DNA from: Colwellia piezophila ATCC BAA-637
GTDB taxonomy: Bacteria; Pseudomonadota; Gammaproteobacteria; Enterobacterales; Alteromonadaceae
DNA length: 64,000 nucleotides
Assembly: GCF_000378625.1 (NCBI RefSeq)
Contig: NZ_KB905168.1
Span: 124,001-188,000, forward strand
Reading direction: 5' to 3'
Both the position numbers and the translations under genes were made by a program. The notes beneath the pieces are model-generated. The model searched no databases, was not told the DNA's origin, and saw only the letters and a list, made by a program, of their open reading frames with translations. Each line of letters begins with the position of its first letter. Position 1 is the stretch's first letter. Below are positions 1-9,436 of this stretch, in pieces.

Positions 1-272
1 CAGGTGCTGTTGATATCAATGGTTACTTTCCTACCCATAATAAATGCTTCTCTAAACCACTTACCGGTAATACAGCAACAGATGTTATCAATAACCGTAC
101 AAAACGCATATTTGATGACCCAACGGGTATTCGCTGTGGCAAACATACCGATAAATTCCTATTGCAAACTTATAAGCGTGATACGGGAGAAATTATGCAT
201 GACGTGTCCGCGCCAATATTTGTTCAAGGTAAACATTGGGGTGGCTTTAGAATTGGCTTTAAAGCCAAATAA
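1..272 (+). CDS. Methyl-accepting chemotaxis protein, C-terminal fragment (cut by window edge)
   Basis: The reading frame that starts at base 3 is open from the window edge to a TAA at 270-272 and gives about 89 residues. It contains DINGYFPTHN, NRTKRIFDDPTG, LLQTYKRDTGE and HWGGFRIGF. These are hallmarks of the extra PAS-like tail found at the C-terminus of one class of chemoreceptors in marine gammaproteobacteria. The rest of the receptor (sensor, HAMP, signalling hairpin) lies to the left of the window. A longer open frame at 4-375 overlaps it in another frame but has no recognisable features and is treated as a shadow. The function, relaying a signal to CheA/CheW, is family knowledge. Only the tail is visible. 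Confidence 0.85.
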   Translation, partial: GAVDINGYFPTHNKCFSKPLTGNTATDVINNRTKRIFDDPTGIRCGKHTDKFLLQTYKRDTGEIMHDVSAPIFVQGKHWGGFRIGFKAK

Positions 273-516
273 GCATCTCAAAAGGTTAGAACTCATTAGA
301 AATCGACTAATGTCTACCCAAATTTTTAACAATGTAGACTTAGGTCTAATTCCTTTTGTTCACTTTACACACTAAGTTATCATTCAATAACAAAAAGTAA
401 CAACCAAACGAGTTATAAAGTAAAACGATAAGAGGCATTTAAGATCTCAACAAAGTCTAAACACTTAAAACATATAATAAGTCATATTAAAATAAATAAA
501 TAAAATGGGGAATACC

Positions 517-1614
517 ATGTTTAAAAATTCATTATTTAAGGTTAAAAAACTAGTACTAGCAACCAGTTTATTAGCAGTTACAGGTGCCGCGAACGCCGGT
601 TATACCATTACATTAGATGACGGTGACAGCATCACTTTTGGTGGTTACATAAAAGTTGATGCTCGTTATACCAGTGGTAATATTGCTGCAAACGATTACT
701 GGTACGGTGGTGGTACTGTGCTAGATAGCGACATCTCTAACTTTGGTTTTGCCGCCAATGAAACCCGCTTTAACACTAAATATGTGCATGGTGATGTCAC
801 TGGTTTTATTGAAATGGATTTTTACGGTGATGCCGTCTCTGGTGGTGGTAATGAAATTATCTCCAACTCTTCCAAGCCACGTTTACGTCATGCCTTTGTT
901 AAGTACAAAAATGTATTAGTTGGTCAAACCTGGACCACTTTTCAAAACACCAGTTCTCTTGCTGAAGCCGCCGACTTTGGTGGCCCGTTAGTAGCTTCTG
1001 CCTTTATTCGTCAAGGTCAGGTTCGATATACCAATGGCGGTTTACAACTATCTATCGAAAACCCTGAAACCTACAAAGGTGTTCATGGCGATGATTCTGT
1101 GCCCGACTTTATTGGTAAATATACCTTTAAAGGCGACTGGGGTAATGTTTCTGTTTCAGGTTTAGCTCGACAATTACAAACCCTTGATGGCTCAGAATCT
1201 GCGATAGGTTTTGGTATTGCCGGTCGTATTAATACCTTTGGTAAAGATGATTTTCGCTTTCAAGTACATGGTGGTCATGTCGGCCGTTACGTGGGTGTTA
1301 CCGCTTCTACAGACGTAGCCAAAAATAGTAACGGTAGTTGGGCAGCAGAAGAGACTACCTCTATCATGGTCGCTTATCGTCACTTCTGGACAGACGATAT
1401 GCGTAGTACAGCATTTTATGGTAATACCACAACTGATCTTCGTGATACAGATCGGTCTCATTGGGGAGTCAACATCTTTAAAAACGTAACTAAGCAATTA
1501 TCTTTTGGTTTAGAAGTGGGTAATTTTGAGATGGCAAATACCACATCTGGCTCAGGTAATACTATGGGTGGTGACTCTAATTACGTACAATTCTCAACTA
1601 AATACGTATTATAG
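517..1614 (+). CDS. DcaP-like outer-membrane porin
   Basis: 365 residues. I start at the ATG at 517 because GGGGA at 507-511 sits five bases upstream. The in-frame ATG at 505 would overlap that ribosome site. A signal peptide (residues 1-27, ending AANA before GYT) leads into a beta-barrel-type sequence of alternating residues rich in Gly, Tyr and Asn. GQTWTTF, AADFGGP and FIRQGQVRYT are typical of the DcaP family of trimeric porins, which let small anionic solutes such as carboxylic acids cross the outer membrane. The protein ends in YVL rather than the classic final Phe. It is followed by a strong terminator and appears monocistronic. The family call is firm; the substrate is unknown. Confidence 0.82.
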   Translation: MFKNSLFKVKKLVLATSLLAVTGAANAGYTITLDDGDSITFGGYIKVDARYTSGNIAANDYWYGGGTVLDSDISNFGFAANETRFNTKYVHGDVTGFIEMDFYGDAVSGGGNEIISNSSKPRLRHAFVKYKNVLVGQTWTTFQNTSSLAEAADFGGPLVASAFIRQGQVRYTNGGLQLSIENPETYKGVHGDDSVPDFIGKYTFKGDWGNVSVSGLARQLQTLDGSESAIGFGIAGRINTFGKDDFRFQVHGGHVGRYVGVTASTDVAKNSNGSWAAEETTSIMVAYRHFWTDDMRSTAFYGNTTTDLRDTDRSHWGVNIFKNVTKQLSFGLEVGNFEMANTTSGSGNTMGGDSNYVQFSTKYVL

Positions 1615-1705
1615 TTTTATCGTCTGAGTCATAAAGACAAGAATAAGACATTTACCTTTTGATATAACACCTTGCGTTAGTTAACCTCTTTGAGGTTATT
1701 TTATA

Positions 1706-1730
1706 GGGAAGCATATGCTTCCCTTTTTTT
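1706..1730 (+). terminator. Rho-independent terminator of the porin gene
   Basis: An 18-base perfect palindrome (GGGAAGCAT/ATGCTTCCC, 1706-1723) is followed directly by seven T residues. It lies 92 bases after the porin stop codon on the same strand. Confidence 0.85.
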
Positions 1731-1840
1731 ATACTAAAAATAACCTTGGCTATTTAATATCGCGGAAATATTAAAAGTCCCCGTTGAAACGAGTTTTATA
1801 CCTATACTAAAGTAATATCCTCACCCTAAAGACAAATAAT

Positions 1841-2059
1841 ATGCCGACCAATATAGTAAAAAGTGGCTTTCTGGCGATACTCACCTTCCTTACCTTTATT
1901 CTGCCCTTGCTGCTAGCTGATGAAGTATCTTTGTTAGCAAACTGGTTATTCATTTTTATTAGCTGGTCATTAGTCATTTTGTTATCTGCATTGAGTCCCG
2001 CACAGATCGATAATAAAACCAGCGAGAAAACTGATTTAGCGCTAAAGGAATCACCTTAA
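1841..2059 (+). CDS. Small two-helix membrane protein coupled to the histidine kinase (CbrX-like arrangement)
   Basis: 72 residues with two hydrophobic stretches (about 9-27 and 32-51) and a polar, charged C-terminal tail. It directly abuts the next gene: its TAA (2057-2059) is followed at once by the TTG start of the sensor kinase, so the two are probably translationally coupled. In Pseudomonas a small hydrophobic protein, CbrX, is encoded and coupled in the same way upstream of the transporter-type kinase CbrA. I infer an analogous role (assembly or tuning of the kinase) from position and size, not from recognised sequence identity. Confidence 0.7.
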   Translation: MPTNIVKSGFLAILTFLTFILPLLLADEVSLLANWLFIFISWSLVILLSALSPAQIDNKTSEKTDLALKESP

Positions 2060-4996
2060 TTGATTTCATCTAGCCAGGTAGTCATCTTATTAGCCATTTA
2101 TATGATCTCGCTCTTTTTCTTGGCTCAATGGGGTCAATCGGACAGTAAAGCCGCGAAACGAATACGTAACTCTGCCAACACTTACGCCTTAAGTCTGGCT
2201 GTTTTTTGTACTTCCTGGACGTTTTTTGGAAATATTGCCGTCTCGACTAAACAAGGCCTTTTTCCTATTTCCTTATATCTGGGTACTACGCTAACTTTTA
2301 TTTTTATGACTCCCCTATTAAAAAAAATGGTGCTGCTAAAAAATGAGTTTCACTCAACCAGTATTGCCGATTTCATCTCGGTTCGTTATCGCAGATCTCA
2401 AGGGTTAGCGGCCTTAATTAGCTTACTTTGCTTAGTCGGTATCATCCCCTATTTAACCATCCAATTAAAATCGGTTATTGATAGCTTTCTAATACTGACA
2501 GCGAACTCCGAACAATCATTAGCCTTTATTGATTATTTAGATGTAATTATTGTCTTGATGATGGCATTTTTCACCATTGTTTTTGGTGTTCGTCATATAG
2601 ATCCAACAGAAAAACATCCAGGAATGATGGTAGCACTGGCCGGTGAAAGTATTCTAAAGTTATTAGCGATGCTTATTGGCACCCTGTGGATTTGTTATAT
2701 CATCAACCCTGGGGTGTTTAGTATCTTTGAAAAACTTTCCACCCAAGCACAACTCAACCCTAACGTACTGACTATATCTACCCAGCAATGGCTCAGTTTT
2801 ATGTTAATTGGCGCTGTGGGCGTAATTACCCTACCCAGACAATTTCATGTCGGTATCGTCGAATGCCGTGATGCTAAGTTTTTAGATAGAGCTAAATGGC
2901 TTTTTCCACTGTATTTATTACTGATCAATTTATTCACTTTCCCTGTTGCACTCGCGGGTTTAATTACACCAGGAGCACTTGAGTCGTCAGGTATATTATT
3001 GTTAACTCAACCGTTAGCAAATCATGCACCTTTTATTGCTCTCATTACCTTTCTCGGCGGTTTTGCCGCCGCTACGGGCATGATAATGATTAGTGCGATG
3101 ACGCTTTCAACCATGTTAACCAATCATATATTAATGCCTGTTATCATGCAGACCCCTAGTTTGTCGGCTTTTAAGCGCCAGATTTTACCTTTACGTTGGT
3201 TAATGGTCTTCGCAATACTTTTTTTAAGCCTATTTTATTATCGCGTCATTGGTGACTCCCAACTGATTGTTAATATCGGTAGCATAAGTTTTGTTGCCAC
3301 CGCGCAATTTGCACCGATATTGATAGGCGGATTAATTTGGCGTAAAGGTAATTTAGCCGGAGCATATAGCGGACTTACCGTCGGTGCTTGTTTTTGGTTT
3401 TATTGTTCATTATTACCATCTTTAATTCGTTCTGGCTGGTTAGACTGGACAATACTCTCTCAAGACAGTGGTTTCTTTTATTGGTTTAATCCAGAGCAAC
3501 TTTTTGCCATACAAGGAATTAGTACCTTAACCAATGGCTTGCTGTGGAGCTTGCTCGCTAATATTCTTTGTTACGTCGGGGTTTCTTTATTTACTAAAAT
3601 GTCAGAAGAAGAACAAAAAATTTCCCATCAATTTGTTGATATTAAAAATATTTATTTCAAAAACGACTTTGACGACACAACCCCTGCCACTATTGAGCTG
3701 CACAGTAAGAAACGCCTGATCACAAAAGTTTTCCAGCAATATCTTCCTGAAGATTTAGCTAAATTAAAATTACAACAATCATTAACCAAAGCTGAAATAC
3801 GCGACCAAGACCACATCAACATTGTCGAACTGTCATCATTAAAAAATTCGGCACTGAATAGTTTAGCGGGTGCTATTGGTATGGCTTCCGCCTACAAAGC
3901 TTTTAATAACATTAATTTAATTAATATCGATGAAGAGCAACAATTAGCCAGTTATTTCTCACAGTTTTTCGCGCAATTACAACTATCTCCTAAAGAAATG
4001 TTTGAACAAGTGAATTTTCATCAACAAAAACGCGAGCTACTCGAGAGCCATGCTAAACAGCAACTCGACACTATAATAAAATTAGAAACTGAGATAAAAC
4101 AGCGTTTAAAAGCAGAGCAAATAGCTAAGTCATTGAACGAAGATTTAGAGCTCAGAGTAACAGAAAGAACCCAAGCGTTAAGCCAGAGTAATAACGAGCT
4201 GAATAATACCCTCGAAGAATTAAAACTTACCCAAGGACAACTACTAGAAAATGAAAAAATGGCATCACTTGGCGGGCTTGTCGCAGGCGTTGCTCATGAA
4301 GTGAATACCCCTATTGGTATAGTCCTTACTTCTATCAGTTTTATGAAAGATAAATGCTTCACTATTATTAACGCGATGGATGACCAAACGCTAAGTGTAA
4401 AACAATTATCAAAATTTACTGATGATTTAAATCAGGGTTTTGACCTTTCACTGCGCAATATTAGCCGTGCGGTCAAGTTAATTGAGGGTTTTAAACTCAT
4501 TGCTGTTGATAGTGTTGTTGATGATGAGCGCATGATCAATGTGCATGATTATTTAGCAGACGTTATTCGATCATTACGACCAAAAGCGAAACAGGCACAG
4601 GTGAATATAAAGCTCACTTGCGCTCAAGATGTATTAATTACCTCATACCCTGGCGCCATAGCCCAAATCACTAATAACCTGATTATCAATAGCTTAGTAC
4701 ATGCCTTTACTGATGTGACTGATGGCAGTGGTGAAATAACCATTGACGTTAAGCGCTTAGCTCAAAGTATTGAATTGAACTTCTCTGATAACGGTTGCAA
4801 GTTAAATGAAGAGACTAAATCTAAGTTATTTGAACCCTTTTATACTACCAAAAGAGGTCAAGGAGGCTCAGGCTTAGGGGCACATATTGTCTACAACTTA
4901 GTTACCCAAAAGTTAAAGGGCACCATAGAACTGATAACTGACCAAGCTCACGGGAAAACCTTTAAGATATCTATCCCTGACTCTATTAATCCATAA
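2060..4996 (+). CDS. Sodium:solute symporter-type sensor histidine kinase (CbrA-like, no PAS or receiver domain)
   Basis: 978 residues. It starts at TTG (2060), with AAAGGA at 2044-2049 as the ribosome site. Residues 1-520 form about 13 membrane helices of the SSS/SLC5 transporter fold. A linker and a coiled coil (about 650-735) lead to a kinase core: H-box GVAHEVNTP with phospho-acceptor His746, N-box NNLIINSLVHA near 875, G1 DNG near 910 and G2 GGSGLGAH near 937. Such proteins (CbrA, CrbS) sense or transport a nutrient and phosphorylate a response regulator. Unlike CbrA it shows no PAS domain, and no response regulator gene lies nearby, so its partner must be elsewhere. The ligand is unknown. 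Confidence 0.88.
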   Translation: MISSSQVVILLAIYMISLFFLAQWGQSDSKAAKRIRNSANTYALSLAVFCTSWTFFGNIAVSTKQGLFPISLYLGTTLTFIFMTPLLKKMVLLKNEFHSTSIADFISVRYRRSQGLAALISLLCLVGIIPYLTIQLKSVIDSFLILTANSEQSLAFIDYLDVIIVLMMAFFTIVFGVRHIDPTEKHPGMMVALAGESILKLLAMLIGTLWICYIINPGVFSIFEKLSTQAQLNPNVLTISTQQWLSFMLIGAVGVITLPRQFHVGIVECRDAKFLDRAKWLFPLYLLLINLFTFPVALAGLITPGALESSGILLLTQPLANHAPFIALITFLGGFAAATGMIMISAMTLSTMLTNHILMPVIMQTPSLSAFKRQILPLRWLMVFAILFLSLFYYRVIGDSQLIVNIGSISFVATAQFAPILIGGLIWRKGNLAGAYSGLTVGACFWFYCSLLPSLIRSGWLDWTILSQDSGFFYWFNPEQLFAIQGISTLTNGLLWSLLANILCYVGVSLFTKMSEEEQKISHQFVDIKNIYFKNDFDDTTPATIELHSKKRLITKVFQQYLPEDLAKLKLQQSLTKAEIRDQDHINIVELSSLKNSALNSLAGAIGMASAYKAFNNINLINIDEEQQLASYFSQFFAQLQLSPKEMFEQVNFHQQKRELLESHAKQQLDTIIKLETEIKQRLKAEQIAKSLNEDLELRVTERTQALSQSNNELNNTLEELKLTQGQLLENEKMASLGGLVAGVAHEVNTPIGIVLTSISFMKDKCFTIINAMDDQTLSVKQLSKFTDDLNQGFDLSLRNISRAVKLIEGFKLIAVDSVVDDERMINVHDYLADVIRSLRPKAKQAQVNIKLTCAQDVLITSYPGAIAQITNNLIINSLVHAFTDVTDGSGEITIDVKRLAQSIELNFSDNGCKLNEETKSKLFEPFYTTKRGQGGSGLGAHIVYNLVTQKLKGTIELITDQAHGKTFKISIPDSINP

Positions 4997-5126
4997 CTAA
5001 TGAAAACCTGTAGGAATGTCATGCGTGTTTTTTTTAAACGGTCATCTCTTTATATTTTATTTTGCGTGATTATGAGAATAATTGAACTAAACTGTTAAAT
5101 AGTGAAGCAATTTTAAAGGGTAACCT

Positions 5127-6761
5127 ATGGGTTTTTTGCGAAAATTTACCATACAGCAAAGATTAGCCATGCTGGTGGTATTAATCATTATTGGCCTTAG
5201 CACACTAAATGTCATGAACTTGTTCGAAGAGTATAAATCCTTAATTTCCCAAAAAAAAATCACTACTAACGAGTTAGTCGATAATACTTACGGCATCATT
5301 GAACACCACTATGCATTACAGCAACAAGGCGATCTCAGTGAAGTGAAAGCAAAAGAGCAGGCGCTGAGCATCATTGCCAACTTGCGCTACGATACCAACA
5401 ATTATTTTTGGGTTAACGACTTTACCCCTAATATGATAATGCACCCAATAAAACCGCAACTCAACGGTAAAAATATTGCAGGTGTAAAAGACCCTGATGG
5501 TAAAGCACTCTTTGTAGAAATGGTAAATATTGTCCAAGCAACAGGAGAGGGCTTTATTAACTATAAATGGGCAAAACCAGGCTTTGATGACCCCGTAGAC
5601 AAAATTGGTTTTGTAAAAGGTTTTATTCCTTGGCAGTGGATTATTGGCACAGGCACCTACCTAGATGATATTGATGCTACCTTTGCCGAGCACCGCAATA
5701 GAGTGATATTAGATAGTGTAATTATAACCTTAATTATTGTTGGGCTAAGTTACATTATTGGTAAAAGTATCTTAGTTCCAACCCGCTCAGCGGCAGAATT
5801 AATGAAAGATATCGCCCAGGGTGAAGGTGATCTGACCAAATCTTTAGATGCCAGTGGACAAGATGAGATATCTCGGCTATCGACCTTTTTCAATGAATTT
5901 ACCGGTAAGATGCGCCAGTTATTACAAGATGTCGCCGATAATACCTCACAAGTTTTAGACCATGCAGAAGCAGTTTCTGGTGCTAGTAATACCACTCAGT
6001 CATTAATACAAAACCAAAACGACATTACCGCGCAAGTTGCCACGGCAATGGAAGAAATGACCTCACAAATTAAGGAAGTTAGTGATAATGCTAGCTCTGC
6101 TGAACAAGCCGCAAATGATGCCAGAAATAATACCTCTGAAGGTAAAGAAATCATCTCTCATACCATTGCCCAAATGCAATCTCTGTCGAGCAACATTGAT
6201 GATGTTAGCCAAGTGGTCGCTAGCCTCGCTTCTGAAAGTGACAATATAGGCTCAGTGCTTGATGTGATTAGAGGTATTGCTGAGCAAACGAACTTATTAG
6301 CGTTAAATGCAGCGATAGAAGCAGCACGCGCCGGCGAGCAAGGCCGTGGTTTTGCCGTAGTGGCTGATGAAGTACGTACTTTAGCCAACCGTACGGAGCA
6401 AAGTACCAATGAAATTCAACAAATGATTCAAAAATTACAAGCGGGTGCTCAAGAAGCCGTTGCCGCGGTGAAAGTCAGCCAAGATATCTCCTTGAAAACC
6501 GTTGAACAAACAGCAAAAGCAGATGATTCTCTTTCTGAAATTGATCGATTGATGGAAGTCATCTCTGATATGAACACACAAATAGCAAGAGCTACCGAGC
6601 AACAAAGCCAGGCGGCTGACGAGGTTAATTTACGTATTAATGATCTAGCGGGTATGACTGATCAATCACTGGCAACAACCGAACAACTTAGTGAAACTAG
6701 CCAGCAATTAAAAGTCAGCAGTAATGCTATGTCAGAGGTTGTTGGTCGCTTTAAAATTTAG
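5127..6761 (+). CDS. Methyl-accepting chemotaxis protein with single Cache sensor domain
   Basis: 544 residues. AAAGGG seven bases upstream supports this start. Residues 10-30 form the first membrane helix. A periplasmic sCache_2 domain follows (about 40-185, with [21 protein letters not shown] and the closing [10 protein letters not shown]). A second helix (about 190-212), HAMP (about 212-265) and the cytoplasmic signalling domain complete it. The highly conserved hairpin tip [20 protein letters not shown] lies near residues 386-405. sCache domains usually bind small organic acids. No C-terminal CheR/CheB pentapeptide is present. It is probably monocistronic, since the hairpin just downstream points the other way. 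Confidence 0.93.
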   Translation: MGFLRKFTIQQRLAMLVVLIIIGLSTLNVMNLFEEYKSLISQKKITTNELVDNTYGIIEHHYALQQQGDLSEVKAKEQALSIIANLRYDTNNYFWVNDFTPNMIMHPIKPQLNGKNIAGVKDPDGKALFVEMVNIVQATGEGFINYKWAKPGFDDPVDKIGFVKGFIPWQWIIGTGTYLDDIDATFAEHRNRVILDSVIITLIIVGLSYIIGKSILVPTRSAAELMKDIAQGEGDLTKSLDASGQDEISRLSTFFNEFTGKMRQLLQDVADNTSQVLDHAEAVSGASNTTQSLIQNQNDITAQVATAMEEMTSQIKEVSDNASSAEQAANDARNNTSEGKEIISHTIAQMQSLSSNIDDVSQVVASLASESDNIGSVLDVIRGIAEQTNLLALNAAIEAARAGEQGRGFAVVADEVRTLANRTEQSTNEIQQMIQKLQAGAQEAVAAVKVSQDISLKTVEQTAKADDSLSEIDRLMEVISDMNTQIARATEQQSQAADEVNLRINDLAGMTDQSLATTEQLSETSQQLKVSSNAMSEVVGRFKI

Positions 6762-6779
6762 CGATACTTTCATCGACAT

Positions 6780-6978
6780 AAAAAAGCCAGTAACACATTG
6801 CCATCAAGAAAATGTTACTGGCTAAACCATCAAAAATTTTAACGTGAATTGAACTGAGCAGAACTCTGTAGAACTCCAAAGTGGTCACTTAGTGGTTATG
6901 TGTCCTGGAGCATAACCACTAAGTTCCGTACCTTTCTGTTACCTATTTAGTGAGAGAGCATTCACTGCCTAAGCAACG
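6780..6978 (-). ncRNA. Candidate Fur-regulated small RNA, about 200 nt
   Basis: On the minus strand a near-ideal promoter (TTGACT, 17-base spacer, TATCAT) overlapped by a Fur-box-like palindrome ends at about 6985. Transcription would start near 6978. The RNA would contain a 14-bp stem with a 10-base loop (6887-6900 with 6911-6924). It would end in a second stem (AGCCAGTAACA-type arms, 6785-6795 with 6813-6823) followed by six U residues (6780-6785). No open frame longer than a few codons is seen inside. Promoter, operator, structured body and terminator in the right order suggest an iron-responsive sRNA, analogous in logic to RyhB. I do not recognise the RyhB core sequence. Alternatively the hairpin only terminates tex read-through. 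Confidence 0.5.
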
Positions 6979-6980
6979 AA

Positions 6981-7013
6981 ATGAATGATAATCATTCTCA
7001 TTAAGATAGTCAA
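6981..7013 (-). promoter_or_regulatory. Sigma-70 promoter overlapped by a Fur box
   Basis: On the minus strand, -35 TTGACT (7013-7008) and -10 TATCAT (6990-6985) are separated by exactly 17 bases. Plus-strand bases 6981-6999 match the classical 19-bp Fur consensus at 15 positions, with the core AATGATAATCATT fully conserved. The box covers the -10 hexamer, the usual position for Fur-Fe(II) repression. It lies just downstream of the tex stop, so it cannot drive tex. The only visible target is the leftward non-coding stretch to 6780. Confidence 0.65.
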
Positions 7014-7048
7014 CGTTATTTTAACAATTAATTTGAATTAACTGTTTT

Positions 7049-9436
7049 TTATTTCTTCAACTTGGCAAAAGCATCGGCGAAGGCGTTACCCATAACGGCG
7101 TTGTCTACCTTTTTAGCTTTTGCTTTATTATGTTGATTAGATGACTGTCCTTGCTGGTTTTTATTATTCGGCTTTGCTGGCTTATGTTTAGCCTTGCTAT
7201 CACGATTGTGCGCTTGAGTAGGCCTTTGAGCTTGAGCAACCGCTTGTTCATCTAAGCGCATTGTTAAACTAATACGTTTACGAGCAGCATCTACTTCTAA
7301 TACCTTCACTTTAACTATATCGCCAGCCTTAACGACTTCTCTTGGATCACTAACAAACTTATCTGTTATTGATGAAATGTGTACTAAACCATCTTGATGC
7401 ACACCAATATCAACGAAGGCACCGAAATTAGCGACATTTGACACCACTCCCTCAAGAATCATACCCAAGGTTAAGTCGGCCATGGTAGTAACGCCTTCGG
7501 CAAAATTAGCACTTTTAAAGGCCGGCCTAGGATCTCGACTCGGTTTTGCTAGCTCCTTAATAATGCCTTTTATGGTAATTTCACCGATATCATTATTCGT
7601 TAACTGACTAATATCTAGTGACTTCAATTGCTCATCATTATTAAGGATTTTGTTAACATCGAGCTTTAATTGACTGATGATCTGCTCGACAATAGGGTAA
7701 CTTTCAGGGTGCAGTGCTGATTGATCCAAAGGGTTATCACCATCGCTAATACGTAAGAAACCGGCCGCTTGCTCAAACGCTTTTGGCCCTAGACGAGCGA
7801 CTTTTTTCAATTGCTTTCTATTGGTAAAGCGACCTTGGCTATCTCGAAAAGCGACAATGTTATTAGCCATCGTTTTGTTTAACCCTGAAACACGGGTTAA
7901 TAACGCAGCTGAAGCACTATTTAAGTCCACACCCACCGCATTGACACAATCTTCGACCACATCATCGAGCGTTTTACTGAGCTGGCTTTGGCTAACATCA
8001 TGCTGATATTGGCCAACACCGATAGCTTTCGGATCAATTTTAACTAATTCTGCTAATGGATCTTGTAGTCGCCTAGCAATAGAAACCGCGCCACGTATAG
8101 ACACATCTAGATCTGGAAATTCATTCGCGGCAAATTCCGAGGCAGAATAAACAGAGGCCCCTGCTTCACTGACAATCACTTTAGTTAATTGCAACTTAGT
8201 TTCATCGGTTTTAAAGGTTTGGATAACCTCAGCAAGCAACTTGTCACTTTCACGTGAGCCGGTACCATTACCAATAGCGACTAACTCGACTTTATATTGG
8301 CGACAAATATTAACCAAAGTTCGAACCGACTTATCCCAATGATTTTGTGGCGCATGAGGGAATATAGTAGTGGTGTGTAATAGCTTACCAGTGCCATCAA
8401 CAATGGCAAGTTTACAACCGGTTCTTAAGCCTGGATCTAAACCCAAGGTGACTAATGCCCCCGCTGGTGCTGCCATTAACAAGTCGGTAAGATTATTAGA
8501 GAATACATCTATTGCTTTGGTCTCGGCTTGCTCACGCAAGCTAGTTAGCAATTCAGTCGTTAAACTGATACTGAATTTAGCTTTCCAAGTTAATTGTACT
8601 ACCTTGGTTAAAAACTCAGCGCCTGCCTGTTTCTTACCTTCTGAAAAGCACCGCAACGTTAAGTGCTCACTAATAATTTGTTCAGCACTACTGCTTGTTT
8701 TTACCTCTTGCCCTGGGTCAACATCAATATGAAGCTGTAAGAAACCTTCATTTCTACCGCGCAACATAGCCAGCATTCGATGAGAAGGCACTGTTCTTAG
8801 TTTTTCACTATGTGCAAAGTAATCACGAAACTTAGCTGCCGCTTTATCTTGGCCTTTAACCAATTTACTAGTCAAATGAGCTTGTTTAAGTATATGACGG
8901 CGTAATTTGGCGATTAAGTTGGCATCTTCACTAAAGCGTTCGGCTAAAATATAACTAGCCCCATCAAGCACTGACTTAACATCCTCGAAACCTGCCGCTT
9001 TATTAATAAACGCTTTCGCTTCTTCTGTGGGAACAAGTTGCCAGTTATTAAATAATTTATTCGCTAGCGGTGCCAAGCCTGCTTCTGTGGCTACTTTACC
9101 TTTAGTGCGACGCTTGGGTTTAAAGGGCAAATAGAGATCTTCAAGTCGAGTTTTACTATCAGCTTGCTGAATTGACTTTTCTAATGCTGCGCTCAGTTTA
9201 TCTTGCTGCTTTATGCTCACTAAAATAACTTGTCTGCGGTCTTCTAACTCACGTAAATAACTTAAACGCTGAGCTAAATGACGAAGATGGTTATCATCTA
9301 AACCTTGGGTCGCTTCTTTACGATAACGCGCAATAAATGGCACCGTGGCACCACCATCAAGTAAGGTAATAGCGGCATGAATTTGTACCGCGTTAACATT
9401 GAGTTCTTGAGCGATTTGCTCGGCAATAGTTAACAT
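7049..9436 (-). CDS. tex: Tex, RNA-binding transcription accessory protein
   Basis: 795 residues from the ATG at 9436, where [14 protein letters not shown] matches the normal Tex N-terminus. The frame is open to 9475, but that start lacks a ribosome site and adds 13 atypical residues. Domain order: Tex N-terminal helical domain (1-190), YqgF/RNase H-like domain (about 320-450, [12 protein letters not shown]), helix-hairpin-helix region (about 490-560, with [14 protein letters not shown]) and S1 RNA-binding domain (about 640-715, [20 protein letters not shown]). The last 70 residues are a Lys/Asn/Gln/His-rich tail that is probably disordered. The tail and start make it about 20 residues longer than E. 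coli YhgF. It binds nucleic acid and influences transcription and RNA turnover. tex-greB adjacency is common in gammaproteobacteria; here they are divergent. Confidence 0.95.
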   Translation of the reverse strand: MLTIAEQIAQELNVNAVQIHAAITLLDGGATVPFIARYRKEATQGLDDNHLRHLAQRLSYLRELEDRRQVILVSIKQQDKLSAALEKSIQQADSKTRLEDLYLPFKPKRRTKGKVATEAGLAPLANKLFNNWQLVPTEEAKAFINKAAGFEDVKSVLDGASYILAERFSEDANLIAKLRRHILKQAHLTSKLVKGQDKAAAKFRDYFAHSEKLRTVPSHRMLAMLRGRNEGFLQLHIDVDPGQEVKTSSSAEQIISEHLTLRCFSEGKKQAGAEFLTKVVQLTWKAKFSISLTTELLTSLREQAETKAIDVFSNNLTDLLMAAPAGALVTLGLDPGLRTGCKLAIVDGTGKLLHTTTIFPHAPQNHWDKSVRTLVNICRQYKVELVAIGNGTGSRESDKLLAEVIQTFKTDETKLQLTKVIVSEAGASVYSASEFAANEFPDLDVSIRGAVSIARRLQDPLAELVKIDPKAIGVGQYQHDVSQSQLSKTLDDVVEDCVNAVGVDLNSASAALLTRVSGLNKTMANNIVAFRDSQGRFTNRKQLKKVARLGPKAFEQAAGFLRISDGDNPLDQSALHPESYPIVEQIISQLKLDVNKILNNDEQLKSLDISQLTNNDIGEITIKGIIKELAKPSRDPRPAFKSANFAEGVTTMADLTLGMILEGVVSNVANFGAFVDIGVHQDGLVHISSITDKFVSDPREVVKAGDIVKVKVLEVDAARKRISLTMRLDEQAVAQAQRPTQAHNRDSKAKHKPAKPNNKNQQGQSSNQHNKAKAKKVDNAVMGNAFADAFAKLKK

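Noticed and set aside
4-375. 123-codon open frame at the left edge
   Set aside because: It overlaps, in another frame, the recognisable chemoreceptor tail at 1-272. Its own translation has no domain, signal or composition typical of a protein.
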